From assembly GCA_002337925.1 (NCBI GenBank), contig DDHB01000055.1, positions 1-5,195 on the forward strand: a stretch of 5,195 bases of DNA, in the 5' to 3' direction. This document shows positions 5,128 through 5,195 of this stretch, one piece after another. Below the pieces are notes generated by a model. The model saw only the letters and a list, made by a program, of their open reading frames with translations. It made no database searches and had not been told where the DNA came from. The position numbers were made by a program, and so were the translations under genes. Within the stretch, counting starts at the first letter, position 1. The number at the start of each line of letters is the position of its first letter. The DNA comes from Sporomusaceae bacterium UBA1887 (GTDB taxonomy: Bacteria > Bacillota > Negativicutes > Sporomusales > DSM-15969).

Positions 5128-5195
5128 ATGGTCCGGAACTCACTTAAGCTATTACTAGTTATGTTCTTGATACTAATATGCACAACAGCATCTGC
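5128..5195 (+). CDS. N-terminus of an exported protein, cut by the window end
   Basis: Only 22 complete codons are visible. GGAGGG at 5117-5122 lies 5 nt before ATG 5128. The sequence starts M-V-R-N-S-L-K and continues with an uninterrupted hydrophobic run (L-L-L-V-M-F-L-I-L-I-C) followed by T-T-A-S. This is a typical Sec signal peptide, with cleavage expected soon after A-S-A or nearby. A Cys is present in the core, but a lipobox is not clear, so a lipoprotein cannot be excluded. The function of the mature protein cannot be judged. It has its own promoter. Confidence 0.7.
   Translation, partial: MVRNSLKLLLVMFLILICTTAS

Noticed and set aside
1..5195. Mobile elements, CRISPR arrays, tRNA or rRNA genes.
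   Set aside because: No transposase or integrase motifs, spaced repeat arrays or tRNA-like folds were seen; the inverted repeats present are all explained as terminators, leader stems or candidate operators.

Overview
The window reads as chromosomal DNA from a moderately AT-rich, spore-forming Bacillota (Firmicute). The supporting signs are strong GGAGG-type ribosome binding sites, GTG and TTG starts, sigma-A type promoters, U-tract terminators, a VanS/PhoR-type kinase and a nickel-racemase gene. A periplasmic-style Spy-like protein beside a two-component system would fit the double-membraned Negativicutes (Sporomusa/Pelosinus-like), but that placement is inference. Every gene I accept is on the + strand, in at least four transcription units.

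Region 1 (1-2559) is an envelope-sensing module. It holds the tail of an OmpR-family response regulator (2-130), its overlapping sensor histidine kinase (127-1659), and a small secreted protein made of two ungapped repeats (1746-2504). Between kinase and secreted protein lies a direct repeat, TGTAACA-N4-TGTAACA, of the type OmpR-family regulators bind. It overlaps the -35 position of a likely promoter, so the secreted protein is probably a target of the neighbouring system. A perfect 25-bp hairpin with a GCAA loop closes the region.

Region 2 (about 2600-3374) encodes two small, cysteine-containing, mutually related proteins (2670-2981 and 2984-3244) of unrecognised family. They form an operon behind a possible late-sporulation (sigma-K-like) promoter and end at a good terminator.

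Region 3 (3400-5040) is a larA-family gene (nickel-dependent 2-hydroxyacid racemase, 3694-4989) with an elaborate control region. This has a near-consensus sigma-A promoter, two palindromes just after the transcription start, and a folded leader. The leader ends in a 16-bp terminator stem whose 5' arm can instead pair with an upstream hairpin. This looks like conditional termination (riboswitch-like or protein-controlled) and matches no RNA family I recognise. It is the most interesting element here.

Region 4 (5047-5195) starts a new unit: a consensus promoter and the signal peptide of a secreted or lipid-anchored protein cut by the window end.
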